Source: an uncultured Planctomycetota bacterium (GTDB lineage Bacteria > Planctomycetota > Planctomycetia > Pirellulales > Thermoguttaceae). From it: a stretch of 59,923 nt of DNA. Below are positions 1 to 8,767 of this stretch, piece after piece (within the stretch, counting starts at the first letter, position 1; every line of letters begins with the position of its first letter). Under the pieces are notes generated by a model, which was not told the DNA's origin, did no database searches, and saw only the letters and a program-made list of their open reading frames with translations. A program made the position numbers and the translations under genes. The stretch lies in contig ONJR01000132.1 in the NCBI GenBank assembly GCA_900318195.1, positions 1 through 59,923 on the forward strand, in the 5' to 3' direction.

Positions 1-10
1 AATTCCCGAG

Positions 11-84
11 TGGCTGAAACTGGACTTGAACCTGTGACCTACGGCTTATGAAGCCGTCGCTCTAACCGACTGAGCTATTCAGCC
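11..84 (-). tRNA. tRNA-Met (CAT), elongator type
   Basis: On the minus strand the sequence folds as a cloverleaf. The 7-bp acceptor stem GGCTGAA (78-84) pairs with TTCAGCC (12-18), the D arm is GCTC/GAGC, and the anticodon stem ACGGC/GCCGT encloses loop TTCATAA with anticodon CAT (plus positions 48-50). The T arm has loop TTCAAGT and one mismatch in its stem. G1:C72 pairs normally, so this is not an initiator tRNA; elongator Met is likeliest, with Ile2 (CAU, lysidine-modified) as the alternative. CCA is not encoded. Confidence 0.93.
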
Positions 85-119
85 ATCATCCCGCGCGCTA
101 CGCGCTAAGGACGTTTCTC

Positions 120-147
120 ATTGTAGCGCCTTCGCCAGAATTGTAAA
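120..147 (-). promoter_or_regulatory. Promoter of tRNA-Met
   Basis: The minus strand carries TTTACA (142-147), a 16-nt spacer and TACAAT (120-125), about 36 nt before the tRNA 5' end. The boxes match those before other genes in this window. The -35 and spacer overlap a hairpin (126-152) at the end of the upstream gene. Confidence 0.6.
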
Positions 148-152
148 GGCGC
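126..152. terminator. Hairpin between SpoA-domain gene and tRNA-Met
   Basis: GCGCCTT (126-132) pairs with AAGGCGC (146-152). The T-rich tract lies on the plus-strand side (153-167), where no gene is visible upstream. For the minus-strand gene it would be a terminator without a U tract. Confidence 0.35.
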
Positions 153-157
153 ATTTT

Positions 158-1255
158 TTATTTTTTCAACTTTTCGGGAGAATCGCTCATTGAGTCGACT
201 AGCTCTTGGATTTGAATCGCGTGCGCGCCGCGATATATTCCAGGACGACCGCGCAAAATAACCTTGCCGTCGAGCACAACGTCGAAAAGCTGCTCGGAGG
301 GTGCGGAGGTCGTGAGCACGTCGCCGGGCTTGAGCGCACGCCACGCGGCGATCGGCATAGTTCCGCGCGCAACAACAACGTCGAGTCGACACTTACCGTC
401 TGTGGCGTCGCTCGAGGGAGCAGACGTGCGGTCTTCATGGGACGGCGCCGCAGGACGTTTAGTCGCACGGTCGCGAGCCTCATACTCGGTGGTATCGCGT
501 TCTGCGTTCTTTTCTCGCGTTACGTCGCCGTCGGAAGCGCCGAGTAAATCCTTCATCGGGTACATGGTCGTCCATGGAAATTTTCGTTTCCCGACGACAA
601 TCGAGCTCTCCTCGAAGTAATAATCGTCGCGACCAAGTATCCTCGCTACTCGCTCAGTATCGTTCGGAATAAAATCGACGCGCCATTCTTCTTCTGTTTC
701 CAAGTCGTCGTACACGATTTCAGAAAGCGTTATTGCGGGCGTTAGAATCGCAAATCGCCGCCGTAGCCGCTCAAAAGTAGCGCATTCTAACGAGGTCATA
801 ACAGCGTCCTCGCGCGTCGCGCTTTCGAAGTCGCGCCAGACGCTACGATCGCGACAGAACGCTTCAAGATCGTAGCCAAGCTGAGCGAGAAGTAAAATCA
901 ACGCCGTACGCGTCGGCAATAGCGCCACGACTTGGCGTCCGGAATCGCTCGTCGCCACAAGCGAGTTAGTACGTCCAAACGCGGCGTGCGCGTCAAGGAG
1001 CTCAAGACTAGGACGCGACCACCCGAACCGTAGGAATTCCACGTCCGCGCGGGCGCTTCGCGTTAGCGAACGCGCGGCGCCCGAGAAATAGTCGCCGTAC
1101 TCTGAAAAGAAACGCTTCTTGGTCGAACGCGCCAGTCGTTCCGAGAGCGCGCGACCTTCGCGCCAAAATCGACGCAGACCCGCGCTGTTGGGAAAACGTG
1201 CGCCACGACGCGCGCACGCCTCAACGTGAGCTCGAAAATCTTCTTCTAACGACAT
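158..1255 (-). CDS. SpoA (FliM/FliN C-terminal) domain protein
   Basis: A 365-residue cytoplasmic protein. The last 80 residues (about 287-353) match the SpoA/FliN fold: a cysteine-started beta strand, the LKPGDVL turn, then paired strands with a glycine before RPGIYRG. In flagellar switches and type III secretion this domain forms the C-ring. Here the first 210 residues resemble nothing I recognise, and residues about 220-285 are a charged linker. No flagellar or secretion gene is nearby, so a motor role is not supported. The start is the Met of MSLEED at 1255; an upstream Met at 1324 is possible but has no ribosome binding site, whereas AGGAGG lies 15 nt before the chosen ATG. Confidence 0.7.
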   Translation of the reverse strand: MSLEEDFRAHVEACARRGARFPNSAGLRRFWREGRALSERLARSTKKRFFSEYGDYFSGAARSLTRSARADVEFLRFGWSRPSLELLDAHAAFGRTNSLVATSDSGRQVVALLPTRTALILLLAQLGYDLEAFCRDRSVWRDFESATREDAVMTSLECATFERLRRRFAILTPAITLSEIVYDDLETEEEWRVDFIPNDTERVARILGRDDYYFEESSIVVGKRKFPWTTMYPMKDLLGASDGDVTREKNAERDTTEYEARDRATKRPAAPSHEDRTSAPSSDATDGKCRLDVVVARGTMPIAAWRALKPGDVLTTSAPSEQLFDVVLDGKVILRGRPGIYRGAHAIQIQELVDSMSDSPEKLKK

Positions 1256-1389
1256 AATCCTAAGTCGAAGCCTCCTGAATACCGTTATCCCTACCTGCGC
1301 GCTAGTGGACGCGCCCTGTAGCATAATCTATTACGCAACGAGAGACAAGACCTTTCGACGGTGAAATCAAACGCGGCGCCTTAAATACC

Positions 1390-1417
1390 TTGACGCAGGC
1401 GTTATTTTTTCTACAAT
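1390..1417 (+). promoter_or_regulatory. Promoter of the secreted protein at 1489
   Basis: TTGACG (1390-1395), a 16-nt spacer and TACAAT (1412-1417) form a clear sigma-70-type promoter. The leader to the start codon would be about 65 nt and carries AAAGGA before the ATG. Confidence 0.75.
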
Positions 1418-1488
1418 AGCGCTATCGTACGGGGGCGCGCGCTCTCATACGCTCCACTCGAAAATTCTCTTTCTATAAAGGAATTCAC

Positions 1489-3207
1489 ATGAAACTATTC
1501 AAGCGTTTCGCCGCCTCGCTACTTGCCTTCGTTGCTTGTTGCGCGTTCGTCTCGTTTACCACAAGCGCAAACTCGCGCGCGGACGAACCCGAGAGTCCCG
1601 TCTTCGCAACCGTAACGATCGCGTCCCTCGACGATCTCCAAGCGGCGGCAATGCGCGTCGCGGAAAAACTCGAGAAACAGGATCAAGCCAAGATACTCTT
1701 CGACTTTGCTCGCTCTCAAAAATTGATCGGCGCGCTCGATTCCACGCAACCTATCAGACTCGCCTTTGCAACCGACAACAATACGGTGGCGCCCTTCTCG
1801 CGCATTGCAATACTAGACCCCGAGTCGGAGGCGATCAAAGAGTTTATAGAAACGATCGTCGCGCGAATTGGAAATCTCGACGGAGAAGCGCGCGTTAAAG
1901 ACAACGCGATCTACGTCAGTCAGGCGGCGATTATGGATTTTATTACCTCCATTCCGCTTGAAAAGCTCGCGATTACGCACGAAGAGTCAAATGCGCCGTC
2001 CCCGATCGTCGCAATTGATCTCAATCTCCTGAACTTACCGAAGGAAATGCTTGAAGCGGGTTCGTCAACCTTGCGCCTCATGGTCGCCGAAGCGATTTCA
2101 GAGCTAGACTCGGAAGAGCAAGTCGAGCAGCTCGACAAATTGTTCGACTATATTTTCGACGCGCTCGATTGTGTAGAAACGTTGCGCGCGTCCATTGCGC
2201 TCGACAATACGTGCGCGCTCGTCGCAACATTAACCGCAACGTTCAAAGACGGGAGCTTTCTAGCAGACGAATTCGCGCGCTCTCAACAGTCGCCGACGCG
2301 TTGGGCGGCGTTGACCAATTTGCCAAATTCGATCTACAGCGACGTCTCGACTGCCGTCGTCTCGGAGCGCGTGCGTGAACTCGCGAAAGGCGCGTATTCT
2401 GAACTCTCCGAAGTCGCAGAAATTCTGGATTCCTCTCGCCCGATAACGGCTATTATTGACGAACCGGAAAATTACCAGCTCGTTAAGGAGCTACTTGCGC
2501 TACTTGAAAAAGCCGCCGAAAAATCTTCTGAACTCGACGTCTTTGATTCGGGATTTGCTTTCCTTGCCAGACCGGCCGCTATCGTCGCGGGGAGTAGTGA
2601 AGCCTCGACGCAAGAGTATCGCGAGATACTCGGTAAGATTGCCGAAAGACTGATAAAAGAGAACGCCAAGTTTAGCGAATATATTGCGCTTGACGCTGAA
2701 GAATTCGAAGGCTACTCCGTCTCGAAGATCACGTTGCCTATGAAAGAATTCTGCGCGTTAGAAAGTTACTCCGACGCCTCGATCGTCGTCCGTCTGGCGC
2801 TCGCTAGCGACGCGGTCGTCTTCTCAGTCGCGCTCGTCGACGACAACGGCGCGCAACTCGACGAAACGCTCAAGACCGTTCTCGCCGAATCGAAAAAGAC
2901 AACGCCGCAGCCGACCGAAGCCGTCTTCGAACTCTCGCAACTGGCGCTACTCGCAAAAAACATTCTTCAGTCCCTCGAAGGCGAAGTCGAACTAACCGAC
3001 GAAGCGCGCGCTACCCTAGAATGCGTCGCAAGTAATACCGACGCAAAAATTACCTTCCGAAATGAATTTCGCGACAATAAACTGACAGCGCAGGCGATTG
3101 CGTCCGGATCGATTATCGATTCGATCAAAGCGATCGTCGACAACGTAGAAGAAGCGAAGGCAAAAAATTCCGGGGAAGATATCGACGATATCTTTGACGA
3201 AGAATAA
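1489..3207 (+). CDS. Secreted protein of unknown function
   Basis: A 572-residue protein with a Sec signal peptide (basic start MKLFKR, hydrophobic core 9-26, likely cleavage after the SRA segment near residue 31). The mature part is acidic, rich in Glu, Asp, Ala and Leu, and mostly helical in appearance, ending in a cluster of acidic residues. I recognise no catalytic motif. Long paired stretches, such as the LAFATDN and LALASDA segments, suggest two related halves in the style of large periplasmic planctomycete proteins, but that is inference. AAAGGA lies 7 nt before the ATG. It has its own promoter and a terminator directly downstream, so it is a single-gene unit. Confidence 0.75.
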   Translation: MKLFKRFAASLLAFVACCAFVSFTTSANSRADEPESPVFATVTIASLDDLQAAAMRVAEKLEKQDQAKILFDFARSQKLIGALDSTQPIRLAFATDNNTVAPFSRIAILDPESEAIKEFIETIVARIGNLDGEARVKDNAIYVSQAAIMDFITSIPLEKLAITHEESNAPSPIVAIDLNLLNLPKEMLEAGSSTLRLMVAEAISELDSEEQVEQLDKLFDYIFDALDCVETLRASIALDNTCALVATLTATFKDGSFLADEFARSQQSPTRWAALTNLPNSIYSDVSTAVVSERVRELAKGAYSELSEVAEILDSSRPITAIIDEPENYQLVKELLALLEKAAEKSSELDVFDSGFAFLARPAAIVAGSSEASTQEYREILGKIAERLIKENAKFSEYIALDAEEFEGYSVSKITLPMKEFCALESYSDASIVVRLALASDAVVFSVALVDDNGAQLDETLKTVLAESKKTTPQPTEAVFELSQLALLAKNILQSLEGEVELTDEARATLECVASNTDAKITFRNEFRDNKLTAQAIASGSIIDSIKAIVDNVEEAKAKNSGEDIDDIFDEE

Positions 3208-3236
3208 CACGTTTTTAAATTAATGCGAGTCCAAGC

Positions 3237-3272
3237 GAGGACGCCCCAAACGGAAGAGGCGTCCTCTTTCTA
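3237..3272 (+). terminator. Intrinsic terminator after the secreted protein
   Basis: GAGGACGCC (3237-3245) pairs perfectly with GGCGTCCTC (3258-3266), with a 12-nt loop, and is followed by TTTCTATA. Confidence 0.75.
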
Positions 3273-3431
3273 TATGCAACGCACGCCGTCAACGCCGTGA
3301 CTAGAAGTCGATTTTCAGACTCATTATCAGCGTACTCTATGATTGCTTTGATGCGGATAAGAAGGGATTTCCATCGCAACGTCTTTGTAGCTTCTTCTTG
3401 ATACAAAGAAACTGTCAAATCAAGTAAGGTA

Positions 3432-3462
3432 GAGCCCGGCGAGAGGAATTCTCACTGGGCTC
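3432..3462 (-). terminator. Possible terminator of the lipoprotein gene
   Basis: GAGCCC (3432-3437) pairs with GGGCTC (3457-3462), with a small inner stem. It lies 15 nt beyond the minus-strand stop. The trailing sequence is only weakly T-rich. Confidence 0.4.
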
Positions 3463-3476
3463 AAAGCGCTACGACG

Positions 3477-5264
3477 TCAAAATGGAATCATTGGAAACTC
3501 GTCGTCAAGTTCATTATCGGCAGGCGGCGGCACAGGGGCTGTCGGCGTTACGTTATCCGTTTGCAGGTTCGGCTGGGGCGCCTCGACTGGCGCAGACGGA
3601 ACGCCAACGGGAATCTGTTCGAGCTCAGGCGCCGTTTGCACTTGCGGCGCGGCTAGTTCTAAAGGGGTCAGACCGGGATACGTCGGTTCAAAATCGTTCG
3701 TCAGTACAGGCTGTTGCACAGGCGGCGCGGCGTTTAAGGTTGCTTGACTAGGATTTGATGTTGTAACGCCTTGCGTTGACGACGGCGGTAGCGCCGTCGC
3801 CGTCGCTCTAGTCTGAACCGCTGATTGCGGAGGCGTCGCCAGATTCGCGTTGCCGCTGAGCGACGGTGGCGCGAAGACAACCGGCGACGATTCAGGTTGC
3901 GGTTGCGCGTGGAACTGCTGCGACGTTTCAGGGACGTTTACCAAATTGCTCGTTGCCGCCGTTTGGAGCGGCTCGGACTGTACGTTCGTAGCTGGCGTGC
4001 GGTCGTAGACGACTGATTGCACAGTTACAGTCGGATAGCTCGTTGCAACGCTCGGTTGAGCCGCCGAGTCGTAGCGATTCGGGTCGACCGGTTGCACAGT
4101 CGCGCTCGTTACGGCGTTAGTCGAACTCGTGCTCGCTATCGTTTGACTGGGCATAACGAGATCTGGCTGCTTTGAAAGCGCTATGCTTGCGTCGTTCGCA
4201 GTCTGCCCATTTGGAAAGGCGACAAGACCGTTGTTTCCGGTTTGAGCGCCGGAAGGAACGTCAACAGGGGCTTTCCAGTTCCTGGCGTCGTCTGTGCGCG
4301 CGACTTTTGCCGGCGGAGTCGTAGTCGTAGCTGGCAAATTTCCGGGCTTGGATTTCTGCGCGGTTGAATTTTTGCCCCCGAGATCAACGACAGTCGCGCC
4401 AGTATCGGTAGGCATTTGAAATAGCGCGTCCTCGATCTTTGACGGATCGTTTAACGTTGGCTTACCAAGATCGATGATAACAGAACCAAACTTTCCGGGC
4501 TGTCTAATCTCCAACTTACGCGGCAAAACGACATTCTGCTCTTCAATGAATTGTTGTTCGTTACATTCAACGGTCAGGATCGCTTCTCCTTTAGGATTCT
4601 GAATATCTTGGCGTTTAATCGCGGCAGTGCGCGGCTCGACGTATATTCTTTTGAGATAGACGCCGTCGGGTCGAGTCTTTTTCGCCGTGATTAAAATAAC
4701 GCCGTTGCTTTGCGCTTTTGGTTCTTCCGCTAGATCCTCCGGTTTAATTTCGACGACGCCCAAGAATTCGGGAAACCAGGACGGATCTACCGGAATAACG
4801 TCGCCAAGTCTACTTGAATCATACTCGCTAAGTTTGCATGAATACAGTTCATTACCGTTAAAGAGCTTGTTCCAAAACCAGAATTTCTCGCCGTCGCACC
4901 CCGCGTCAATCACGCGACCGGTCATAGGGGACGATCCAAGCAGGCGAAGTTTATTCGGTCGCAGAAAGAAGACGCGACAGTTAGCGGAGCCAGGATGACC
5001 ACTAGGGCTAAGACTAGCGTCCGTAGAATAGAGCGCTTGAATCTTCTCGCTATTCTTATTAATCGCGTCGAGTAGTTCTGCGGTTGTTGGATTCTCGCCG
5101 ACTACGACTGGCAACTTTACCGGTTTCGTCGTTTGGCAACCGATAGCCAGCGCGGCGCTAAGCGCGATAACAAACGCGAGCGCTCTTAGGCGTACTGCTG
5201 GCGCAACGTCGTTCCCTCGGCGTCGCGTGAAGGCGTGTGATTGGATAATTGCGGACGATAACAT
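3477..5264 (-). CDS. LolA-like lipoprotein with a low-complexity tail
   Basis: A 595-residue lipoprotein. The signal peptide ends in lipobox LAIGC, with Cys at residue 43. Residues about 55-300 resemble LolA/LolB-type outer-membrane lipoprotein sorting folds: a region with alternating strands, the LRLLGSSPMTG segment and an INxN(S)EKIQAL helix near the start. The rest (about 300-595) is a disordered stretch rich in Pro, Thr, Gln, Ala and Val, suggesting a periplasm-spanning or wall-associated tail. The start is the only ATG that keeps a full signal peptide; its ribosome binding site is weak (AGAG). A role in lipoprotein or lipid traffic is inferred from the fold only. Confidence 0.65.
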   Translation of the reverse strand: MLSSAIIQSHAFTRRRGNDVAPAVRLRALAFVIALSAALAIGCQTTKPVKLPVVVGENPTTAELLDAINKNSEKIQALYSTDASLSPSGHPGSANCRVFFLRPNKLRLLGSSPMTGRVIDAGCDGEKFWFWNKLFNGNELYSCKLSEYDSSRLGDVIPVDPSWFPEFLGVVEIKPEDLAEEPKAQSNGVILITAKKTRPDGVYLKRIYVEPRTAAIKRQDIQNPKGEAILTVECNEQQFIEEQNVVLPRKLEIRQPGKFGSVIIDLGKPTLNDPSKIEDALFQMPTDTGATVVDLGGKNSTAQKSKPGNLPATTTTPPAKVARTDDARNWKAPVDVPSGAQTGNNGLVAFPNGQTANDASIALSKQPDLVMPSQTIASTSSTNAVTSATVQPVDPNRYDSAAQPSVATSYPTVTVQSVVYDRTPATNVQSEPLQTAATSNLVNVPETSQQFHAQPQPESSPVVFAPPSLSGNANLATPPQSAVQTRATATALPPSSTQGVTTSNPSQATLNAAPPVQQPVLTNDFEPTYPGLTPLELAAPQVQTAPELEQIPVGVPSAPVEAPQPNLQTDNVTPTAPVPPPADNELDDEFPMIPF

Positions 5265-5414
5265 TTCTCTATCGTTATTGTAACGGCGCTAAATCATGTC
5301 GGGAACGCCGCAGGTTGACGTGCGACGTTCGTAAGTTCCATCTAATCCGACGATCAAAAAATCGCGGTCGACAGGATTATAGACTATTTTAGAAACTCCT
5401 GCAAGCGCAAAAAA

Positions 5415-5990
5415 TCACGTGTTCTCACGTTTCGTACCCTGCTCTTCCAACGCGGCGGTTGGCGAGTTGAGCAACGCGACCAGTCGCTCCTGAACACGAG
5501 ATATTTGAGCTACGGTCATATTGACAACGGGCACGGAGTAACCAGCGTCGTTTCGGGACGAGTAGACGTATATCGAGTCGGGGCGTTCGTCGTCGCGCTC
5601 GCGCGCGTTTTCGTCAAATTCGAATCGAAAGACGCGTCGTCGCGTGAGCAGTAGCGCGAGCGCGTAGCGTAGATCCGCCTGATCGGGTCGATCCGCGAGC
5701 GCCTCGAAGAGTTCCGCCAACGCGTCGTTTGGCGCGAGAATCGCGTTGGCGTCCTTTTCAGAGTCTGCGGCGCGCGCGCGTGAAGACCACCATGCAAGCG
5801 CAGTCTCAGGGCGTTTAAATTCGCGCCATGCCTCGGCGCACAGATCGGCGCGTCGAATCTCGCCGTTCTCTTCGTAAATAATCGAATAGACGCGCTCGCC
5901 GAGCTCAAACGGTCTACCGGTAACGGCGCATACGCGCGCGGGTCGCGGCGATTCTTCTGGTGGAAACGCGGATATTTCTGAAACGCTCAT
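5415..5990 (-). CDS. Small conserved protein with CxxTG motif, function unknown
   Basis: A 191-residue soluble protein. Near the N-terminus is CAVTGRPFELGE, with a second Cys in the DLCAEAW segment; this pattern recurs in uncharacterised planctomycete proteins and could be a reduced zinc-ribbon. The middle is helical (ALAELFEALADRPDQADL), and a strand-rich part follows before a C-terminal helix. The start is taken at MSVSEI (5990), which begins just before the conserved motif; the frame stays open to 6134, so a longer N-terminus is possible. It is read in the same direction as the lipoprotein gene 150 nt downstream. Confidence 0.6.
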   Translation of the reverse strand: MSVSEISAFPPEESPRPARVCAVTGRPFELGERVYSIIYEENGEIRRADLCAEAWREFKRPETALAWWSSRARAADSEKDANAILAPNDALAELFEALADRPDQADLRYALALLLTRRRVFRFEFDENARERDDERPDSIYVYSSRNDAGYSVPVVNMTVAQISRVQERLVALLNSPTAALEEQGTKRENT

Positions 5991-6116
5991 TTTCTGCTCG
6001 CTTGGTCGCCGCAGGAAATAGATCGCAGGCGAGGCGACGTCGCTTGCGTCTGTGGAATAGTTTCGGTTACAGTAGCGTTTTTCAACGCTACAAGCAAGAG
6101 CGTTCGCTAACAAGAA

Positions 6117-6153
6117 GCGCGCGAGCACGTACAAACAAAACGTGCTCGCGCGC
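6117..6153. terminator. Strong hairpin after the glycosidase-like gene
   Basis: GCGCGCGAGCACGT (6117-6130) pairs perfectly over 14 bp with ACGTGCTCGCGCGC (6140-6153), loop ACAAACAAA. It sits 31 nt beyond the minus-strand stop at 6185. The minus-strand tail is TTCTTGTTAG. Confidence 0.7.
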
Positions 6154-6184
6154 CGAAATGGAGTTGCGCTAGGATTGCCGCGCG

Positions 6185-8545
6185 CTAATTGATTTCAACA
6201 AAGACCCCCTCGCCGCTCGCAAGGTAGAAGTCGAACCAGCCGTCGTCGTCGGGCTCGACGAGTTGCGGCGTTCCACGATACCACGCCGTCGCGCTATTGC
6301 CGTCGAGCTTCATGCGCACGCTCGTACCTCGCGCGTCTTCCAGCTCTGTCATATTAACGAGCGTAAACGCCTTGCTCGATTCGGCGCTCTTCTTGGAAAA
6401 GCAGCCGACGAGTAACGGGTCGGGACAGTCGATCTCGCGAATAAATTCAGACGCGTCGTATTCGTTTGTCATCTTGAGATAAGGAGTCGCGTCCGTACAA
6501 TTGTGCGTGAACGCGCCAAGATTGCGATATTGGATATATGTGTCAGAGAGACGACGCAACTCCCAAAAGACGGGGCGCGCGTCGTACCACGCCCGACTCT
6601 TATGACTCGTTATGTCGACCAAAGACGGGAAACCGTCCTTATAGCCCGCATACGTCCAACAGAGAATGCACTTGCAGCCGAAAGAAAGCATCGAATAGCA
6701 CTGCCAGCGATACTCCGCTTCTGTCGGCGTGCGTTTGCTCGGAATCCACGCAAAGGTCTGAATATAGCACCAGAATTCGCGGTCATACTCGCGCGCAACG
6801 GACGCGATCACGTTGATCGACTCGACGTATTCGTTGTACGTAACCTTTTTACCGTCGACCCAATTGAGCGGATAAATATCCGTGCAGATGTACTTCGTCT
6901 TGAACTTCTCGCAGAACGCGGCGCAGTATTTCCGGAAGAGATCGGGATCGGAGTCGTAATATTCGATCGCCGCTGCGCCTGCGCCGTATTTCAATTGAGC
7001 TGCGTTAGCGTACATCGGCAGAAGATTAATATACGCCGTCTTACCGGTCGCCTGTTCGTAGGGATTACAGATCGCCGCAAGTTTGTCGTAATCGTCAGAT
7101 CCGGGCTCGTCGACGACGAAACACCCGGTATAGCTCGGATGATCGCAATATTCCTTCGCGCCGGTTTCGGGATTACGATGCGATCCGTCGTTCACATACG
7201 TCTCGACCCCATATTTATCGGCGTCCTTAAGAACTTTCACCGAAGGAACTGCGAGATTCAGGAGAAAATCGAACCCGCAGTCGGCGTACGCGCGCATATA
7301 ATCCTCGTCGTAGTCCGCGACTCTGAAATTACCCCATGCGCCGATACGCAAGCGCTCGCGTGTAAAATACTCGGGAGGATATGGGGACGCCGTATTGGTA
7401 CCGAGCGCGTCGCGGATCGCCGTCATAATGAGGGACGCTGTTTCGCCGCGAGTTATCGTGCGCGAGTCAACGTCGGCGAGGCGTGATTGCAACGTGTTAA
7501 AATCGTCCGGACGCGGCGCCAACTCCGCTAGATCCTTAAAACGGCGCGATAGCTCGACCGCCGTCTTGGCGTCAAGTTGCGCGTCCGCATCGAACCCTTT
7601 TTGCTCGTCGACAAGAGTCATTAGCCCTCGCGCCAGTACAAATTTGATCGCCGCTGAATCCGCGCGTCCAGACGCTTTCGCCTGCTCGAACAGGTCGTTC
7701 TTATTGACGACGTTATATTTGCCGGCGCCGAGCGAACAGTAGGTCATATATCCTAGCGAAGTCGCGTCGCACAACGGGTCAATCTGCTTAACGCCGTCGC
7801 GTTTGCAGACTACGACGTACCCCTCGCGGTCGCCTTTGAGCGCGCCAATCTGCCAACTCTCAGGAGCGATTACATAATCCGCGCGGTCAAACCCCTCGGA
7901 GACGAGTCCTTTCGCTACAAAGCAGTAACACGCGTCGTTTGAAAAAAGCGCGCTCATATTGTAATTAGGAGTGTCATCCGCCTGATTAAGAAACGCGCGC
8001 GCAGAATCTGAAGTTTCAAAGAATCCGAACCGCGAAATTCGAAAGATGGAATCGGAATCGCTCGGATTCGCCGGATCGAGTCGAAACGACTTTATGCGTC
8101 CCTTCCAATTCTTATGGGCAAATTCTCGCATATCGACGACAACCTCGCGCCACGTACCGTCCCCTACGATCGGAAACTGAGAGTAACTAGCGTCCGAGAG
8201 GCGCGTCAGACCGGCGTCGTTCGTAAAAAAGAGACCGCCAAACCTTTGCTTCGTCGTCGCGTTATAACGCAACGCAAAGAAAGGTCGATCAGACGCCTCG
8301 AACTGCTCGTCTTCCGTCATCGCAACGCTAACCGTCGTATCGGCGCCGGTCGCGCGAATACGAAACAGACCGAACTCGCTCTCCGCGACCCCCTGCCCGA
8401 CAGTCGCGCGCGGCGCGTCCGCGCCTCCATTAAATATCCACTGCGGTTCCGCGCCATAAGACGCCAAGCTAGCAAACGCTGCGATAAGCGCTGCGACGCA
8501 CATTCGCGCTCGCTTGCGGCTAACGCTCGTTGTCAAAACCTTCAT
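6185..8545 (-). CDS. Large secreted glycosidase-like protein
   Basis: A 786-residue protein with a Sec signal (about 1-32, ending SYGA). Residues about 33-190 look like a beta-sandwich carbohydrate-binding module. About 200-380 holds a helical stretch reminiscent of SLH-type repeats (LARGLMTLVDEQKGFD). About 395-690 has the look of a (beta/alpha)8 barrel of clan GH-A: strand-end acids in FVVDEPGSDDYD and ICTDIYPLNW, then WCYIQTFAW and CILCWTYAGY. The C-terminus is a beta-rich domain, as in GH42-like enzymes. Substrate unknown. The start at 8545 is set by GGAG 9 nt upstream; the longer frame to 8623 lacks a ribosome site. Confidence 0.65.
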   Translation of the reverse strand: MKVLTTSVSRKRARMCVAALIAAFASLASYGAEPQWIFNGGADAPRATVGQGVAESEFGLFRIRATGADTTVSVAMTEDEQFEASDRPFFALRYNATTKQRFGGLFFTNDAGLTRLSDASYSQFPIVGDGTWREVVVDMREFAHKNWKGRIKSFRLDPANPSDSDSIFRISRFGFFETSDSARAFLNQADDTPNYNMSALFSNDACYCFVAKGLVSEGFDRADYVIAPESWQIGALKGDREGYVVVCKRDGVKQIDPLCDATSLGYMTYCSLGAGKYNVVNKNDLFEQAKASGRADSAAIKFVLARGLMTLVDEQKGFDADAQLDAKTAVELSRRFKDLAELAPRPDDFNTLQSRLADVDSRTITRGETASLIMTAIRDALGTNTASPYPPEYFTRERLRIGAWGNFRVADYDEDYMRAYADCGFDFLLNLAVPSVKVLKDADKYGVETYVNDGSHRNPETGAKEYCDHPSYTGCFVVDEPGSDDYDKLAAICNPYEQATGKTAYINLLPMYANAAQLKYGAGAAAIEYYDSDPDLFRKYCAAFCEKFKTKYICTDIYPLNWVDGKKVTYNEYVESINVIASVAREYDREFWCYIQTFAWIPSKRTPTEAEYRWQCYSMLSFGCKCILCWTYAGYKDGFPSLVDITSHKSRAWYDARPVFWELRRLSDTYIQYRNLGAFTHNCTDATPYLKMTNEYDASEFIREIDCPDPLLVGCFSKKSAESSKAFTLVNMTELEDARGTSVRMKLDGNSATAWYRGTPQLVEPDDDGWFDFYLASGEGVFVEIN

Positions 8546-8751
8546 ATTCGATAACTCCACATTATTGCGCGCGCCGATCGTCAATCGACGTCGCGACACG
8601 TTGCTCGTATGGTTGCGAAACAAAGCGTTTCGTGTAAAATGGACTTTTTGCCATTATACGACGCGGCGTTCGAAAGTCAAGAAAAGTAGCGCGTCGGGCA
8701 CAGAATCAAAATCACGAGCGCGCCAAGTACAAGCGGCGACGCAAAACACAC

Positions 8752-8761
8752 TATAATGGAG
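8752..8761 (+). promoter_or_regulatory. TATAAT and ribosome binding site overlapping the purE start
   Basis: TATAAT (8752-8757) overlaps the first in-frame ATG (8756). GGAG (8758-8761) lies 6 nt before the second ATG (8768) and decides the start. No good -35 box is seen, so TATAAT may not be a real -10. Confidence 0.4.
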
Positions 8762-8767
8762 CGGGAA

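Noticed and set aside
6503..7486. 327-codon frame opposite the secreted glycosidase-like gene
   Set aside because: It has no ribosome site and lacks protein-like motifs; it is antisense to a well-supported secreted protein. The GC-rich, stop-poor codons explain the open frame.
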